Origin: Prorocentrum cordatum
Taxonomy: Eukaryota; Sar; Dinophyceae; Prorocentrales; Prorocentraceae
Direction: 5' to 3'
DNA length: 64,000 nt
NCBI GenBank assembly: GCA_963575745.1
Contig: CAUYUJ010022093.1
Coordinates: 454,331-518,330 of the forward strand
The notes under the pieces were generated by a model. It searched no databases. It was not told the origin of the DNA and was given only the letters and a program-made list of their open reading frames with translations. The translations under genes were made by a program, and so were the position numbers. Below are positions 42,905 through 53,492 of the stretch, in pieces (the stretch's first letter is position 1; every line of letters starts with the position of its first letter).

Positions 42905-43135
42905 TGAGGCTACTGGACCCCAACCCCTAACCCCAATCCGAATCCTACGCCCTACCCGTAACCCCCAAACCCTAAGCCGAACCCCCACCTTAACCCCTAA
43001 CCCTAACCCTTACATAACCCTAAGCCCTACCCTCGCCCCCAACCCTAATCCCTAACCTCTATCTCCTAAACCCGAACCTCAACCTCAAACCCTGACCCCA
43101 ACCCCTAACCTTAAACCCGTAATCCTAATCTCCAA
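42905..43135. repeat. Interstitial telomere-like tract 3
   Basis: About 230 bases of degenerate CCCTAACCC/CCCTAAACC, including CCCCTAACCCTAACCCTTAC. Longest of the three such tracts, and the nearest to the Copia element. Confidence 0.8.
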
Positions 43136-43710
43136 CAGTTACAAGCATGAAGGGCGGCTCGTTTTCAAAATCGGGATCTCGCCTTCGCGCCGCGCACATT
43201 CGTCTTGAAAGTGTCCAACAGTTACAGGAAAGGCGGGCGGCTGGTTTTCAAACTTTGGCTCTCGCCTTCGCGCCGCGCACACTCGTCTTAACAGTCCCCA
43301 ACAGTTACATGGATGCAGGGCGGCCCCTTTTCAAAACTGGGCTCTCGCCTTAGCGCCGCGCACGTTCGTCGTCAAAGTTTCCAACAATTACAAGGATGGA
43401 GGGCAACCCGTTCTCAAAATCGGGCTCTCGCCTTTTGCGCCGCGCACATTCGTCTTAAAAGTTCCCAACAATTACAGGAAAGGCGGGCGGCTGGTTTTCA
43501 AAATTTGGCTCTCGCCTTAGCGCCGCGCACATTCGTCTTAACAGTTGAAAACAGTTACAAGGATGGAGGGCGGCTGGTTCTCAAAATTGGGCTCTCGCCT
43601 CAGCGCCGCGCACATTCGTCTCTTAAAAGTTTCCAACAGGGACACGGACGGAGGGCGGCTCCATTTCAAAATGCGGCCGTCGCTGTGGCGCCGCGCACAT
43701 TCGTGCACAT
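43136..43710. repeat. 83-bp tandem repeat, about 7 units
   Basis: Units start with CAACAGTTACA(A/G)G and contain GGGCGGCTGGTTTTCAAAAT, TGGCTCTCGCCTTAGCGCCG and CGCACATTCGTCTTAA. Adjacent to the telomere-like tract. Confidence 0.9.
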
Positions 43711-44072
43711 GTAAAACGCAATGTGCAGAATACTCTGCAAAAAATACTATGCCCACACGCGCACATGTAAAATCCATACAAACACAACAATCTAGCAAGC
43801 AGCTCAACATAACAACCTTCGAAACCCATGTGTGTTTCAATACAACATGTTGCAGATGTTCTGCCCGCGCGCGTCTTCTGAGATCATGAGACAACCGTTA
43901 GTTTTCAACGTGTGCGTCCACATCACGTGGCGTGCGCTCAGAACATCATCGACGCTGCCGAGTTCGATGTCTATCACTCCCAGAACATCAGCGACGCCGC
44001 CGAGTTCGATGTCCCTCACTCCGACTCCATTTTCGCAATGACACAGACATTCCTCATAATTTCGGACAATCA
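43711..44072. other. Presumptive 5' flank or leader of Copia element
   Basis: No LTR could be identified because no matching 3' copy is visible. Two imperfect copies of GACGCCGCCGAGTTCGATGT (about 43951 and 43990) form a 39-base tandem duplication just before the gag frame. Confidence 0.4.
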
Positions 44073-44830
44073 GTCATGCCGACGTGGAACGGAGACCCCT
44101 CAAAGTGGAGAGACTACAAGCAGGAGGTGCAGCTATGGAAGCGAAGCGAGAACCTCTCAGTCACACAGAGTCTCGCATCGAAGCTTGTGCTTAGGCTCAG
44201 CGGGACATCCAGAACAGCAGCATTGAATATGACGGAGGAGCAGCTGCACCCGGCAGCTGCAACGCATATCGAGGACGCCGACGAGAAGAAGCGCCAAAGG
44301 AATCAGGTCGGCATCGGGAATGATATACAGCATTTGGAGGCAAACCAGCAGAAGCCCGCGCAGAAAGGCGAGACCCTCGAGAAGTTTTTCGAATCTACAC
44401 AACATCACCGACGTCGAAGTGAACCAATGACGGACTGGCTCATCCGCTTCGAGACGGGTCTACAGCAGCTACGTGAGAACGAGGTGGACCTCAATGCGCT
44501 GGACGACGTAGCGGGATGGTTCCTGCTGCGAAAGGCTGGGCTCACGGCCGGGCGCCGCGAGCGCGTCGTGGGCAACCCGCCCGACGAACACTGCGGCTGC
44601 CGGCGCATCCGTGGACTGCTGGCGCGGCTGTCTCAGGACATCCACAACTCCGAGCGTCGCGCCCCGCCGCCCGCGAGGTCGCGGAGCAACCGGTCGCGCT
44701 CCCACGGTGGCTGGCGCAGCAACGCTTCCTCCAGCCTCGGAGGGCGATCCATTAACGTCGTCGACGAGCCCGCCGACGAGGGCGACGAAGAGAAAGAGGA
44801 GGACGACGAGGACGAGGCCGACGCAGGACA
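44073..44830 (+). pseudogene. Copia gag
   Basis: Frame from SVMPTWNGDPSKWRDYKQEV through LWKRSENLSVTQSLASKL, a LVLRLSGTSRTAALNM block and EKFFESTQHHRRRSEPMTDW to LNALDDVAGWFLLRKAGL. This is the capsid-type helical domain of Copia gags (W-x-D/E-Y-K-x-E opening, then DVAGWFLL-KAGL), which I recall from dinoflagellate elements. An upstream in-frame start exists at 43932, but the conserved sequence begins at MPTW. The frame changes near 44820. Confidence 0.7.
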
Positions 44831-45600
44831 TCGTTCGCCAGGAGCTCGAAGCATTCAGCGCCGAGCTCGAGTCCTCCAACGCGGACATCTCCGAGCTGCT
44901 CGACGGCGGTGCCTCTGCCGCGGTCGAGGCCGCCGCGGCGGAGCTTGCCGCTATTCCCGAGGCCGTCGCCGCCGTCAGGTCAACCTGGATGGCCCTGAAG
45001 GGCCGCGGCAAGTCGAACAAGTCCGCGCCGTCTCGCCGCCAAGCTTCAGAACCGGGTCGACCAGCGCAAGGACCGTCGCGGTGCTGGGGCTGCGGCGAGA
45101 CCAGCAAGTCCAAGGGCGGCAGTCCGGGGGGCCGAGGAGGTCGCCCGCTGCGCCAGGCGCACATCACCGAGCAGGTCCAGTTCGCAGACGAGGAGATTTC
45201 TCTTCGCCCGCAGGAACCTGCGTCGCCGCCACCTGAGGCCTGCGTCTCAGAGCGGCTGATTCACCACCTGCCGAACGTGAACGTTGCGATCGGCAACGGT
45301 AAGCCCACGGACGAAGGCGCCGGCGTGGTGGATGCCGCCTGCCTTTTCTGCGTTTCGGGCAGTAAGTGGTACGACAACTACAAGGACATCCTCACCAGGA
45401 TGGGCCTCGCCGACCAGATCCTCGAGGAACCCGAGGACGAAGTCTACAGGTTCGGCAGCGGAGGCGCCCCCCCGAGCAAGCTGCGCGTCGCCGCGCCGCT
45501 CGTGCTCTGCGGCAAGGCCGGCCGCGTCGTGTTCAGCGTCGTGGACAGCCCCGCGCTTGGCCTGCTCATTGGCCGCGACTTCATGCAGCCTTCCAAGATC

Positions 45601-45651
<51 letters not shown>

Positions 45652-46086
45652 AAGGGCCAGATTCGCATCGGGAGCTCCACCCAGAAGCTCACGACGAGCG
45701 CCGCGGGCCACCCCGCGATCAAGTTGCAGCCAGAGGACTGGCACGCCCTCAAAGACGCTGGCATGGAGCGACCTGCCGAACCACCCAGCCGACCGAAGGT
45801 GAGCGACGAACCTACGGTCAACGCTACGATCAAGACTGGCACGCTGATTGATACGCTTAACAAGCTCCTCACGAAGAAGGAGCTGAACGTCCCGAGGCGA
45901 CTTCAGCCTCGTCGACCGAAGGGGTCAAGGCATTTGTCTGCCCAAGCTTCAGCTTTTGGCTTGCTGCTCCACCGCAGCGCCAGCTCCGAGTCCCATGTTA
46001 ACGACGATGCCGCAGACCGCGAGGTCTGCAGCCACCAGGGATTATGCTGGGACTGCGTTTTCGGCGCGTCCGTGACTCTGGGTTAA
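44811..46086 (+). pseudogene. Copia gag C-terminus, zinc knuckle remnant and protease
   Basis: The frame opens with ELEAFSAELESSNADISELL, followed by SRCWGCGETSKSKG, a remnant of the CCHC knuckle lacking the later His and Cys. Then comes the aspartic protease. The catalytic site reads VVDAACLFCVSGSKWYDNY (45331 onward), where Asp is kept and the usual DT/S becomes DA. The C-terminal flap strand reads LLIGRDFMQPSKIGI (45561-45600). An in-frame CT repeat (45606-45650) is inserted between that strand and GQIRIGSSTQKLTTSAAGHP. The frame ends at a TAA at 46084. Confidence 0.7.
45606..45651. repeat. (CT)n inside protease coding region
   Basis: About 22 CT dinucleotides, translated as alternating Ser-Leu without breaking the frame. 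Confidence 0.93.
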
Positions 46087-46289
46087 GACCAGGGACCTGA
46101 TAGCATCACAGACGCCAGTCCCGGACCCGAGGTCAATATCGTGGAGGAGGAGCAGCTACGCGCGCGGATGTGCAAAGGGGACGAAGCCGCAGCTGATTGC
46201 AGGCAAGCGTTCGGCTGTCGTTTCCGGACAGAGCGGCATCCAGCCGCATCAAATCAGCCAGGCTTTGATCACCAACCTGGCGAAATCTA

Positions 46290-46960
46290 TCACGAGATCC
46301 AGCTATACCTCCACAGCGAGCAGCACCGTGCTTCACGAGCGATGCTGCAACCCGGACAGTAAGCTCAGCGCCACCTGGGGGAAGAAGGGAGGAGCTGTTG
46401 TCAGATGCGGTCATCCAGGTTACGACCTCTCTGAAAGTTCGTGGTCAACAAGCTGGAGGGCAAAATCAGGTCCAATCTTGCCAGCGGCAAGAGCGTGCGA
46501 GTTCACGCTGCATTTCCTTGCCAGCCGTGGACCTCACTACAGCATATTGTCGCGAATATCGACCCGAGTAAGATCCCGCAGCTCAGGAAGGCTCGGGCCA
46601 AGTCCAAGCTCATGATCGGACTGTTCTTGCAGGCCATGTCCCGGCTGCGCAACGAGTTCGGCGCCCAGCTCGCCGTCTCGTTCGAGTGGCCGAGGTGCTG
46701 CGACGGATGAGGCCCCAAGCAGAATTCGACCGCCAAGCAGCTGAAGGAGCAGCTCCCGCGAGTCATAGACTTCGACGGCTGCGCGTTCGACCTCAAGACG
46801 AAGAAGGTCGTCCACATCAACGAGCCATGGAGGGCCATCACCGACCACTACGCGTTCGATGACTCGATCAGAAGGCTCTGCGATAGGTCGCACCTTCACG
46901 CCGACGCTCGTGGCAATATCGCGAAGAACAACGAGAACTACACGCGCAAACACGGGGCAC
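46290..46960 (+). pseudogene. Methyltransferase-like domain inside Copia pol
   Basis: Lies between protease and integrase, where Ty1/Copia normally has nothing. Across two frames the plus strand reads VVNKLEGKIRSNLASGKSVR, then VHAAFPCQPWTSLQHIV (Pro-Cys motif, 46500-46545), LAVSFEWPRCCDG (46670-46710), then after a stop VIDFDGCAFDLKTKKVVHIN and EPWRAITDHYAF. PC followed by an E-W-P block resembles motifs IV and VI of C5-cytosine methyltransferases in order, but no clear SAM-binding FxGxG motif is seen upstream. I recall similar domains in other dinoflagellate Copia proteins. Whether it methylates DNA is unknown. Confidence 0.6.
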
Positions 46961-47990
46961 CCGCCCAACGACTCGCTTGCTCGAGCTATTCGCGTGACAG
47001 GCGGATCGCAGAGATCCGTAGAGATGGCTCTCAACCTCTACTGTCAGGTCTGTGCAGCACATCAACGGCCACTACCACACCTGCCAGGGATAAACAGACT
47101 GGACAGAGATTTCAAGGACTCCATCGGAGTGGACCTCCTCACCCTGGCCGACTACGCGGGCAACCAGCTGATCTACCTGAGCGCGGTCGACCTTCGGGTT
47201 TGACGATGTGCGGCACGGTTGCCTCAAGGCACCCACCAGATGCATTCGCTCGACTGTTGCAGATTTGGATCACGCCTTTCGGCGCGCCTCAGCGCGTCAT
47301 ATTTGATGGAGGAGGCGAGTTCCAGCGAGAGTTCTCCAAAGAGCTGGAGGACATGGGTTGCCGTCTGACCACCTCTGCGGCTGCGCCGCAGCAGAAGGCT
47401 ACCGTAGAGCGACATGGAGGAATGTGGAAGGTGCATCCGAGGAAGCTGATCGACCAGTTTAGCATCAGGTTCGACCGGCCTGAGATCGCCCACAAGGCCC
47501 AGTGGCTGATCGCCTCCATGCGCTGGGTCATGAACAACCAGGTCAATTCCACGGGCTACTCGCCGTCGCAGTGGGTGCTCGGGCGAGGCCTTCGGCTTCC
47601 CTAATGCTTGCTGGGCAACGCGGGCAGGCTTTCCCTCCGCGAGCGCATCGTGCCCGACGAGCCTTTCTCAGAGAGGATCGCCATTGTGAAGGCCGCGCAG
47701 ATCTGCGCACAGCAGCTGAGATTCAACCAGTCCCTCTCGAGAGCGCTGCTGGCCCGGTCTCGGGCAGATGGAGCTCAGCACGCCAGCCACGTCTACCAGA
47801 CTGGCGACCAGGTGTGCGACTGGAGGGGCAACGGCAAGCCCAAGCGATAACGGGCGTTGCAGTGGCACGGGCCCGGCGTCATCATCGGGTTCGAGGTTGC
47901 CTCGAACGTCTGGGTCTGCCACCGCTCCACGACCGTGAAGGTAAATCGTGGACACCTACGACGCGCCGCGGCATCGGAGCTCGCGCCGCG
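46900..47990 (+). pseudogene. Copia integrase
   Basis: The zinc-binding part carries NTGHPPNDSLARAIRVTGG and LYCQVCAAHQRPLPHLPG (His and Cys pair). The catalytic core has DSIGVDLLTLADYAGNQ (first Asp, 47131), then after a one-frame change at about 47200 GAPQRVIFDGGGEFQREFSK (second Asp) and PQQKATVERHGGMWK (Glu, 47404). The DDE triad is thus intact across the frame change. Two in-frame TAA stops (47602 and 47848) interrupt the C-terminal part, which ends with QWHGPGVIIGFEVASNVWVC, a small SH3-like fold found there in dinoflagellate elements. Confidence 0.8.
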
Positions 47991-48990
47991 GGGACAAATG
48001 CTGAACGCGCCGCGGGGCAGCCAGCCGCCCGGGCCACCGCCGGGCGCCCCGCCAGGGACCTCAGGGCCCGCACCTCCTTCCGATTCTGGAGGAGGCGGCG
48101 GCGGCGCAGGTGGTGGGCCCCCGCCGCCTGGCCACGTTGGAGGACGTGAAGGCCCTGTGCCGCCACGAGAATACGAAGACACGTTCCTCGATCTCTCGGG
48201 TCCTACACCTCAGAAGCGACCCCGCAGCGAAGAACAGCCTCCGCCACCAGCGCTACCAGCACCAGTTCAGCAGCCAGCCATCCAAGCGCACAGTTTCGGA
48301 AACATCGAGAACACCGCAGCGAACCAGCGCGCCCATCAATGCGCCGAATGGCTGGCGCGCAAACAAGGAGACGGTGAGTTCACAACCAGTGGAGGAGCGA
48401 GCTAGCGGCAGCGGGGGAGCAGCCCCGCCGCCTTCGGGAGGAGACGCGGTGCAGCCGCTGCCGGCGGCGCCGCCCCCTGCGGCACCCGCCATGGGCTCAG
48501 GTGCTGCTGCCGCTCCTGCCGCCGCTGATCACCCTGCTGCCCCTGCCGCAGATGTTCGCCAACATCCTGAAGCCGCGCCTCAGGGCCCGGTCAAAGACGC
48601 CAAGGGCGACGGGAAGTCCGACAGCTCCTGATCGGACATGATTCGGGAATTGCAAAGGGCCGCGGAGGAGCAGTCTCGACAGGAGACATGGCAAGGCGCC
48701 CGCTGGACGCCGAGAACCAGCGCGGCACGAAGGCGCAGCGACAGGTTCAACAATAACCCATAGCGCATGCTTTTCGACGTGACCGCGAGCCCGACCCGCC
48801 CCGCGCGAGCGCGCAGCCAAACGCGAGGATCTTGCGGGCGATTTGCCCAAGTGCTTCAAGAGGCCGAAGGACGCGAACATGGCCGACCTCTACTTGGACA
48901 ATTACTTCCAGAAACACGCGAACGAGCACGTAAGTACACGATTCCGCGAAGCACTGCTTACGGGCAACGCGACCGCCAAGGAACTCAAGT
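47990..48990 (+). pseudogene. Pro/Ala-rich linker between integrase and RT
   Basis: Low-complexity region rich in Pro, Gly and Ala (for example PPGPPPGAPPGTSGPAPPSD) joins integrase to RT in Copia polyproteins of this type. Frames change repeatedly; no domain is recognised. Confidence 0.5.
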
Positions 48991-49014
48991 AGGACACCCC
49001 GAGCGCCTCCGAGA

Positions 49015-49735
49015 AGAAGAACATGGGCGCCGCCACGAAGACCGAGTGGTCCAAGTGGACGGAGCTCGGCGCCTTCAAGAAACTCCCGCACAAGGAGCTG
49101 AGGGAGCTTCTGCGACGCAACCCTGGCATCCGCCCTGCGGGCGCGCGCTAGGCGCTGACTAGCAAGGGCCAAAACGTCATGAAGGCCCGTCTAGTCGCGC
49201 AGGGCTGCCAGGAAGACAACTCACAAATCAGGGCGGACGCGCCTACGGGGCCACGGGACGCGCTGTACTTTACCCTGGCTGCCGCGGCCCAGAAGAACTG
49301 GGACATCTCGTCCTGCGACGCAATGACGGCTTACCTACAGTCGGGGAACATCGAGAGGCTGCTGCTCCTGCGCATGCCGGCCAAGACTCCGCCGCCGGGG
49401 ACGCAGCCTGGCGAGATCGCGATGGCCACAAGCGCGATCTACGGGACGCGCGACGCCAGGAACCAATGGTACCTCTACGCCCAGAAGGTCTTCGCCGAAC
49501 ACGGCCTCGGAGAGAGCAAGCTCGAGAAGGGCCTTTACTATTTCTGCGACGAAGGAGGGCTCGCCGCGCTTATCCATTCCCAAGAGGACGACTTCCTGAT
49601 CGACCAGCGTAACAACTCCACCAAGTGGAACTCCACTATTGCATCGCTGGGGAAAGGCTACATCTCGAGCAGGTCGACGGGTCATCAAGTACTGCGGACG
49701 CACGATCACCAAGCTCGAGTTTTCATATGTTTTTA
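49015..49735 (+). pseudogene. Copia reverse transcriptase (fingers and palm)
   Basis: The plus strand reads KTEWSKWTELGAFKKLPHKE, a TAG stop near 49150, then VMKARLVAQGCQEDNSQIRA (RT motif 1) and TLAAAAQKNWDISSCDAMTA with YLQSGN following (motif A Asp). After that come RMPAKTPPPGTQPGE, YGTRDARNQWYLYAQKVF and GLAALIHSQEDDFLI, the motif C with both catalytic Asp kept but Glu before them. The palm ends with VIKYCGRTITKLEF in an adjacent frame, and the sequence then becomes the satellite array. The usual thumb, connection and RNase H are absent. Confidence 0.82.
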
Positions 49736-49740
49736 AAGCC

Positions 49741-51570
49741 ACACACCCTGCAAAATCCTCGCCGGGAGACCCCCACCACGCCCTGCCCACGTCTGACACC
49801 GCCCGCCTCCTGGAGTCCCCGGGCATACGTTTTTCATAAGGGCCACCCACCCTGCAAAATCCTCGCCGGGACCCCCCCACCACGCCCTCACCACGTCTGA
49901 CACCGCCCGCCACCTGGAGTCCCTGGGCATACGTCTTTCATATGTTGTCTAAGGCCACCCACCCTGCAAAACCCTCGCCGGGACCCCCCCACCACGCCCT
50001 CACCACGTCTGACACCGCCCGCCTCCTGGAGTCCCTGGGCATACGTTTTTCATATGTTTTCCCGGAAAAACTTCGCCAGGACCCCCCCACCACGCCCTCA
50101 CCACGTCTGACACTGCCCGCCTCCTGGAGTCCCTGGGCATACGTTTTTCACTCATTGGTTCTTAGGGGCCACCCATCTTGCAAAATCCTCGCCGGGACCT
50201 ACCCGCCACGCCCTCACCACGTTTGACACCGCCCGCCTCCTGGAGTCCCTGGGCATACGTTTTTCATCAGCTTTTAGGGGCCACCCACCCTGCAAAATTT
50301 CGCTGGGAACCCCCCAACCACGCCCTCACCACGTCTGACACCGCCCGCCTCCTGGAGTCCCTGGGCATACGTTTTTTTCATACGTCTTTACGGGCCACCC
50401 ACTCTGCCAAATCCTCGCCAGGACCCCCCCACCACGCCCTCACCACGTCTGACACCGCCCGCCTCTTGGAGTCCCTGGGCATACGTCTTTTCATATGTTC
50501 TTAGGGGCCGCCGATCCTGCAAAATCCTCGCCGGGACCTCCCCAACACGCCCTCACCACGTCCGACATCGCCCGCCTCCTGGAGTCCCTGGGCATACGTT
50601 TTTCATATGTTTGTAGGGGCCACCCACCGTGCAAAATCTTTGCCAGGACCCCCCCACCACGCCTTCACCACGTCTGACACCGCCCGCCTCCTGGAGTTCC
50701 TGGGCACGCGTTGTTCATATGTTCTTAATAAAAGGGCCACCCACCCTGCGAAATCCTCGCCGGGACCCCCCCACCACGCCCTCACCACGTCTGACACCGC
50801 CCGCCTCCTGGAGTTCCTGGGCATACATTGTTCATATGTTCTTAAGGGCCACCCACCCTGCAAAACCCTCGCCGGGACCCCCCCACCACGCCCTCACCAC
50901 GTTTAACACCGCCCGCCTCCTGGAGTCCCTGGACTTTTCTTCGCACGTTTTCAGGCGCCACCCACCGTGCAAAATCTTCGCTGGGACCCCCCCACCACGC
51001 CCCCACCACGTCTGACACCGCCCGCCTCCTGGAGTCCCTGGGCATACGTTTTTCATATGTTTGTAGGGGCCACCCACCGTGCAAAATCTTTGCCAGGACC
51101 CCCCCACCACGCCTTCACCACGTCTGACACCGCCCGCCTCCTGGAGTCCCTGGGCATACGTTTTTCATATGTTCTTAGGGGCCACCCACCCTGCAAAACC
51201 TTCGCCCGGACCCCCCCACCACGCCTTCACCACGTCTGACACCGCCAGCATCCTGGACCTGGAGTCCCTGGGCATACGTTTTTCGTAAGTCTTTAGGGGC
51301 CACCCACCTGCAAAATCTTCGCCGGGACACCCCTACCACGCCCTCACCACGTCTGACACCGCCCGCCTCCTGGACTCCCTGGGCATACGTTTTTCATATG
51401 TTTTTGGAGGTCACCCACCCTGCAAAACCTTCGCCGGCCCCCCCCCACCACGCCCTCACCACGTCTGACGCCGCTTGCCTTCTGGAGGGCATACGTTTTT
51501 TTTCACACGTTTTTAGTGGCCACCCACCCTGCAAAATCCTCGCTGGGACCCCCCCGTCACGCCCTCAGCA
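49741..51570. repeat. Satellite A-like array, about 16 units of 112 bp
   Basis: Units read GGGCCACCCACCCTGCAAAA, TCCTCGCCGGGACCCCCCCA, CCACGCCCTCACCACGTCTG with ACACCGCC, and CTCCTGGAGTCCCTGGGCAT with ACGTTTTTCAT. The ACCACGTCTGACACC core and the CCTGCAAAA and CTCCTGGA segments are shared with satellite A. Two units at about 50,590-50,700 and 51,040-51,150 are nearly identical. All frames are open in places (peptides like TSDTARLLESLGIRFS) but these are repeat translations. Confidence 0.93.
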
Positions 51571-52015
51571 GAAGCAGGAGTAAAAGTAGGATAATACACA
51601 AGCCGAACAGTCACAACGTTGAACATGGCTGCTGAACACCAGAACACAACACACTGGAAAACATGGCCCCAATTTGGGGTCGGCGGCAAAGGCGGCGGCC
51701 TTTAAGTAAAAGCATGTTGGAAGTCCGCGAGGATTATTGGACTTGCGAGCCAGATGTACCGCCAGGGGGGGGTAAGGTTTTTTCCCTGATCTTCGAATGT
51801 AGGAGGCTCTACCCCCAAGCGCGCTCGGTGATGCCATGCAGAAGCCTGCTATCGTGTGGGCATCGGCCACTGCTGGCACTTTTTTTGTTACCTAGCAGCG
51901 AAGACTGATAGGTTTCTAGCGGGGTCAAAAGAAAACCTCTTGACGCCCCAGGGGGTTCTCTGCCGGATCTGTGCAAAACCGGACAAAACCCTCAGCCCCA
52001 GGAATCCTTAGGAAT
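51571..52015. other. No gene recognised
   Basis: Spacer between two satellite arrays; unique-looking, with a GGAATCCTTA triplicate near 52000-52030. Confidence 0.45.
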
Positions 52016-52029
52016 CCTTAGGAATTCTT

Positions 52030-52525
52030 AGGGATCCATTCCCAGAACGCCACTCCCAGGCCACATCTTGAATGCCCGGAGCCAACTGTAGGCCACTTCG
52101 TGTTCTTCGTGTTCCCAGAACAACATTCCCAGGCCACATTTTGAATGCCCGGAGCCAGCTGTAGGCCACTTCGTGTTCTTTGTGTTCCCAGAACACCATT
52201 CCCAGGCCACATTTTGAATGCCCAGAGCCAACTGTAGGCCACTTCGTGTTCTTCGTGTTCCCAGAATACCACTCCCAGGACACATTCTGAATGCCCAGAG
52301 CCAACTGTAGGCCACTTCGTGTTCTTCGTGTTCCCAGAACACAATTCCCAGGCCACATTTTGAATGCCTGGAGCCAACTGTAGGCCACTTCGTGTTCTTT
52401 GTGTTCCCAGAACACCATTCCCAGGCCACATTTTGAATGCCCAGAGCCAACTGCAGGCCACTTCGTGTTCTCCGTGTTCCCAGAACACCATTCCTGTATC
52501 ATATGTTGATTGCCCGGAGCCAACT
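52030..52525. repeat. 73-bp satellite, about 7 units
   Basis: The GCCAACTGTAGGCCACTTCG landmark recurs at 52081, 52154, 52227 and 52300, exact 73-base spacing. Units also hold TTCGTGTTCCCAGAACACCA and TTCCCAGGCCACATTTTGAA. Confidence 0.94.
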
Positions 52526-53492
52526 GTGAGGTTGAGGCTGAGACAGGCTGAGGCTGAGGCAGGCCGAGACTGAGCCTGAGGCAGGCTGAGGCTGAGGCTG
52601 AGGCTGATGCAGGCTGAGGCTGAGAGGCTGAGGCTGACCGAGGCAGGCTGAGGCTGAGGTCGAGGCAAGCCGAGGCAGGCTGAGGCTGAGGCTGAAGCTG
52701 AGGCAGGCTGAGGCTGAGGCTGAGGCTGTGGCTGAGGCTGATGCAAGCTGCGGCCGAGGCAGGCTGAGGCTGAGGCTGATGCAGGCTGAGGCTGGGGCAG
52801 GCTGAGGCTGAGGCTGGGGCAGGCTGAGGCTGAGGCTGAGGCCGAGGCAGGCTGAGGCTGAGGTCGAGGCAAGCCGAGGCAGGCTGAGGCTGAGGCTGGA
52901 GCTGAGGCAGGCTGAGGCTGAGGCTGAGGCAGGCTGAGGCTGAGGCTGATGCAGGCTGAGGCTGAGGCTGACGCTGAGGCTGAGGCAGGCTGAGGCTGAG
53001 GCTGAGGCCGAGGCAGGCTGAGGCTGAGACTGAGGCAAGCCGAGGCAGGCTGAGGCTGAGGCTGAAGCTGAGGCAGGCTGAGGCTGAGGCTGAGGCTGTG
53101 GCTGAGGCTGATGCAAGCTGCGGCTGAGGCAGGCTGAGGCTGAGGCTGATGCAGGCTGAGGCTGAGGCAGGCTGAGGCTGAGGCTGAGGCAGGCTGAGGC
53201 TGAGGCTGAGGCCGAGGCAGGCTGGGGCTGAGGCCGAGGCAAGCCGAGGCAGGCTGAGGCTGAGGCTGAAGCTGAGGCAGGCTGAGGCTGAGGCTGAGGC
53301 TGTGGCTGCGGCTGCGGCTGAGGCTGTGGCTGAGGCTGAGGCAAGCTGCGGCTGAGGCAGGCTGAGGCTGAGGCTGATGCAGGCTGAGGCTGAGGCAGGC
53401 TGAGGCTGAGGCTGAGGCAGGCTGAGGCTGAGGCTGAGGCTGAGGCACGCTGAGGCTGAGGCCGAGGCAAGCCGAGGCAGGCTGAGGCTGCG
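52526..53492. repeat. (GCTGAG)n array with higher-order structure
   Basis: GCTGAG hexamers punctuated by GCAGGCTGAG, GATGCAG and GCCGAGGCAAGCCGAGGCAG. Larger blocks of roughly 200-300 bases repeat (compare about 52650-52760 with 53030-53120 and 53240-53350), so it is a higher-order array. The 476-residue minus frame (Pro-Gln, Ala-Ser) is not a gene. Confidence 0.93.

Larger units (their letters stand above)
44073..49735 (+). mobile_element. Ty1/Copia retrotransposon, 3'-truncated
   Basis: The plus strand carries gag, protease, a methyltransferase-like domain, integrase, a Pro-rich linker and RT. Integrase before RT is diagnostic of Ty1/Copia. After RT motif C the coding sequence runs directly into a satellite A-like array at 49741, so RNase H and the 3' LTR are missing. 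At least five frame changes and three in-frame stops occur, so the copy is dead. No LTRs or primer-binding site were recognised. Confidence 0.82.

Noticed and set aside
41780-42907. Plus-strand frame of 375 residues across the cassette
   Set aside because: Both strands are open, composition is GC-driven, and the frame ignores the cassette repeat structure.
49741-51570. CRISPR-like spacing of the 112-bp array
   Set aside because: Units are repeated over their full length with no unique spacers, and the genome is eukaryotic; it is a satellite.
43711-51700. LTRs for the plus-strand Copia element
   Set aside because: No long direct repeat was found upstream of gag and downstream of RT; the 3' part is replaced by a satellite array.
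52018-53448. Minus-strand frame of 476 residues rich in Pro-Gln and Ala-Ser
   Set aside because: Direct translation of GCTGAG hexamers and a 73-bp satellite; both strands are open.
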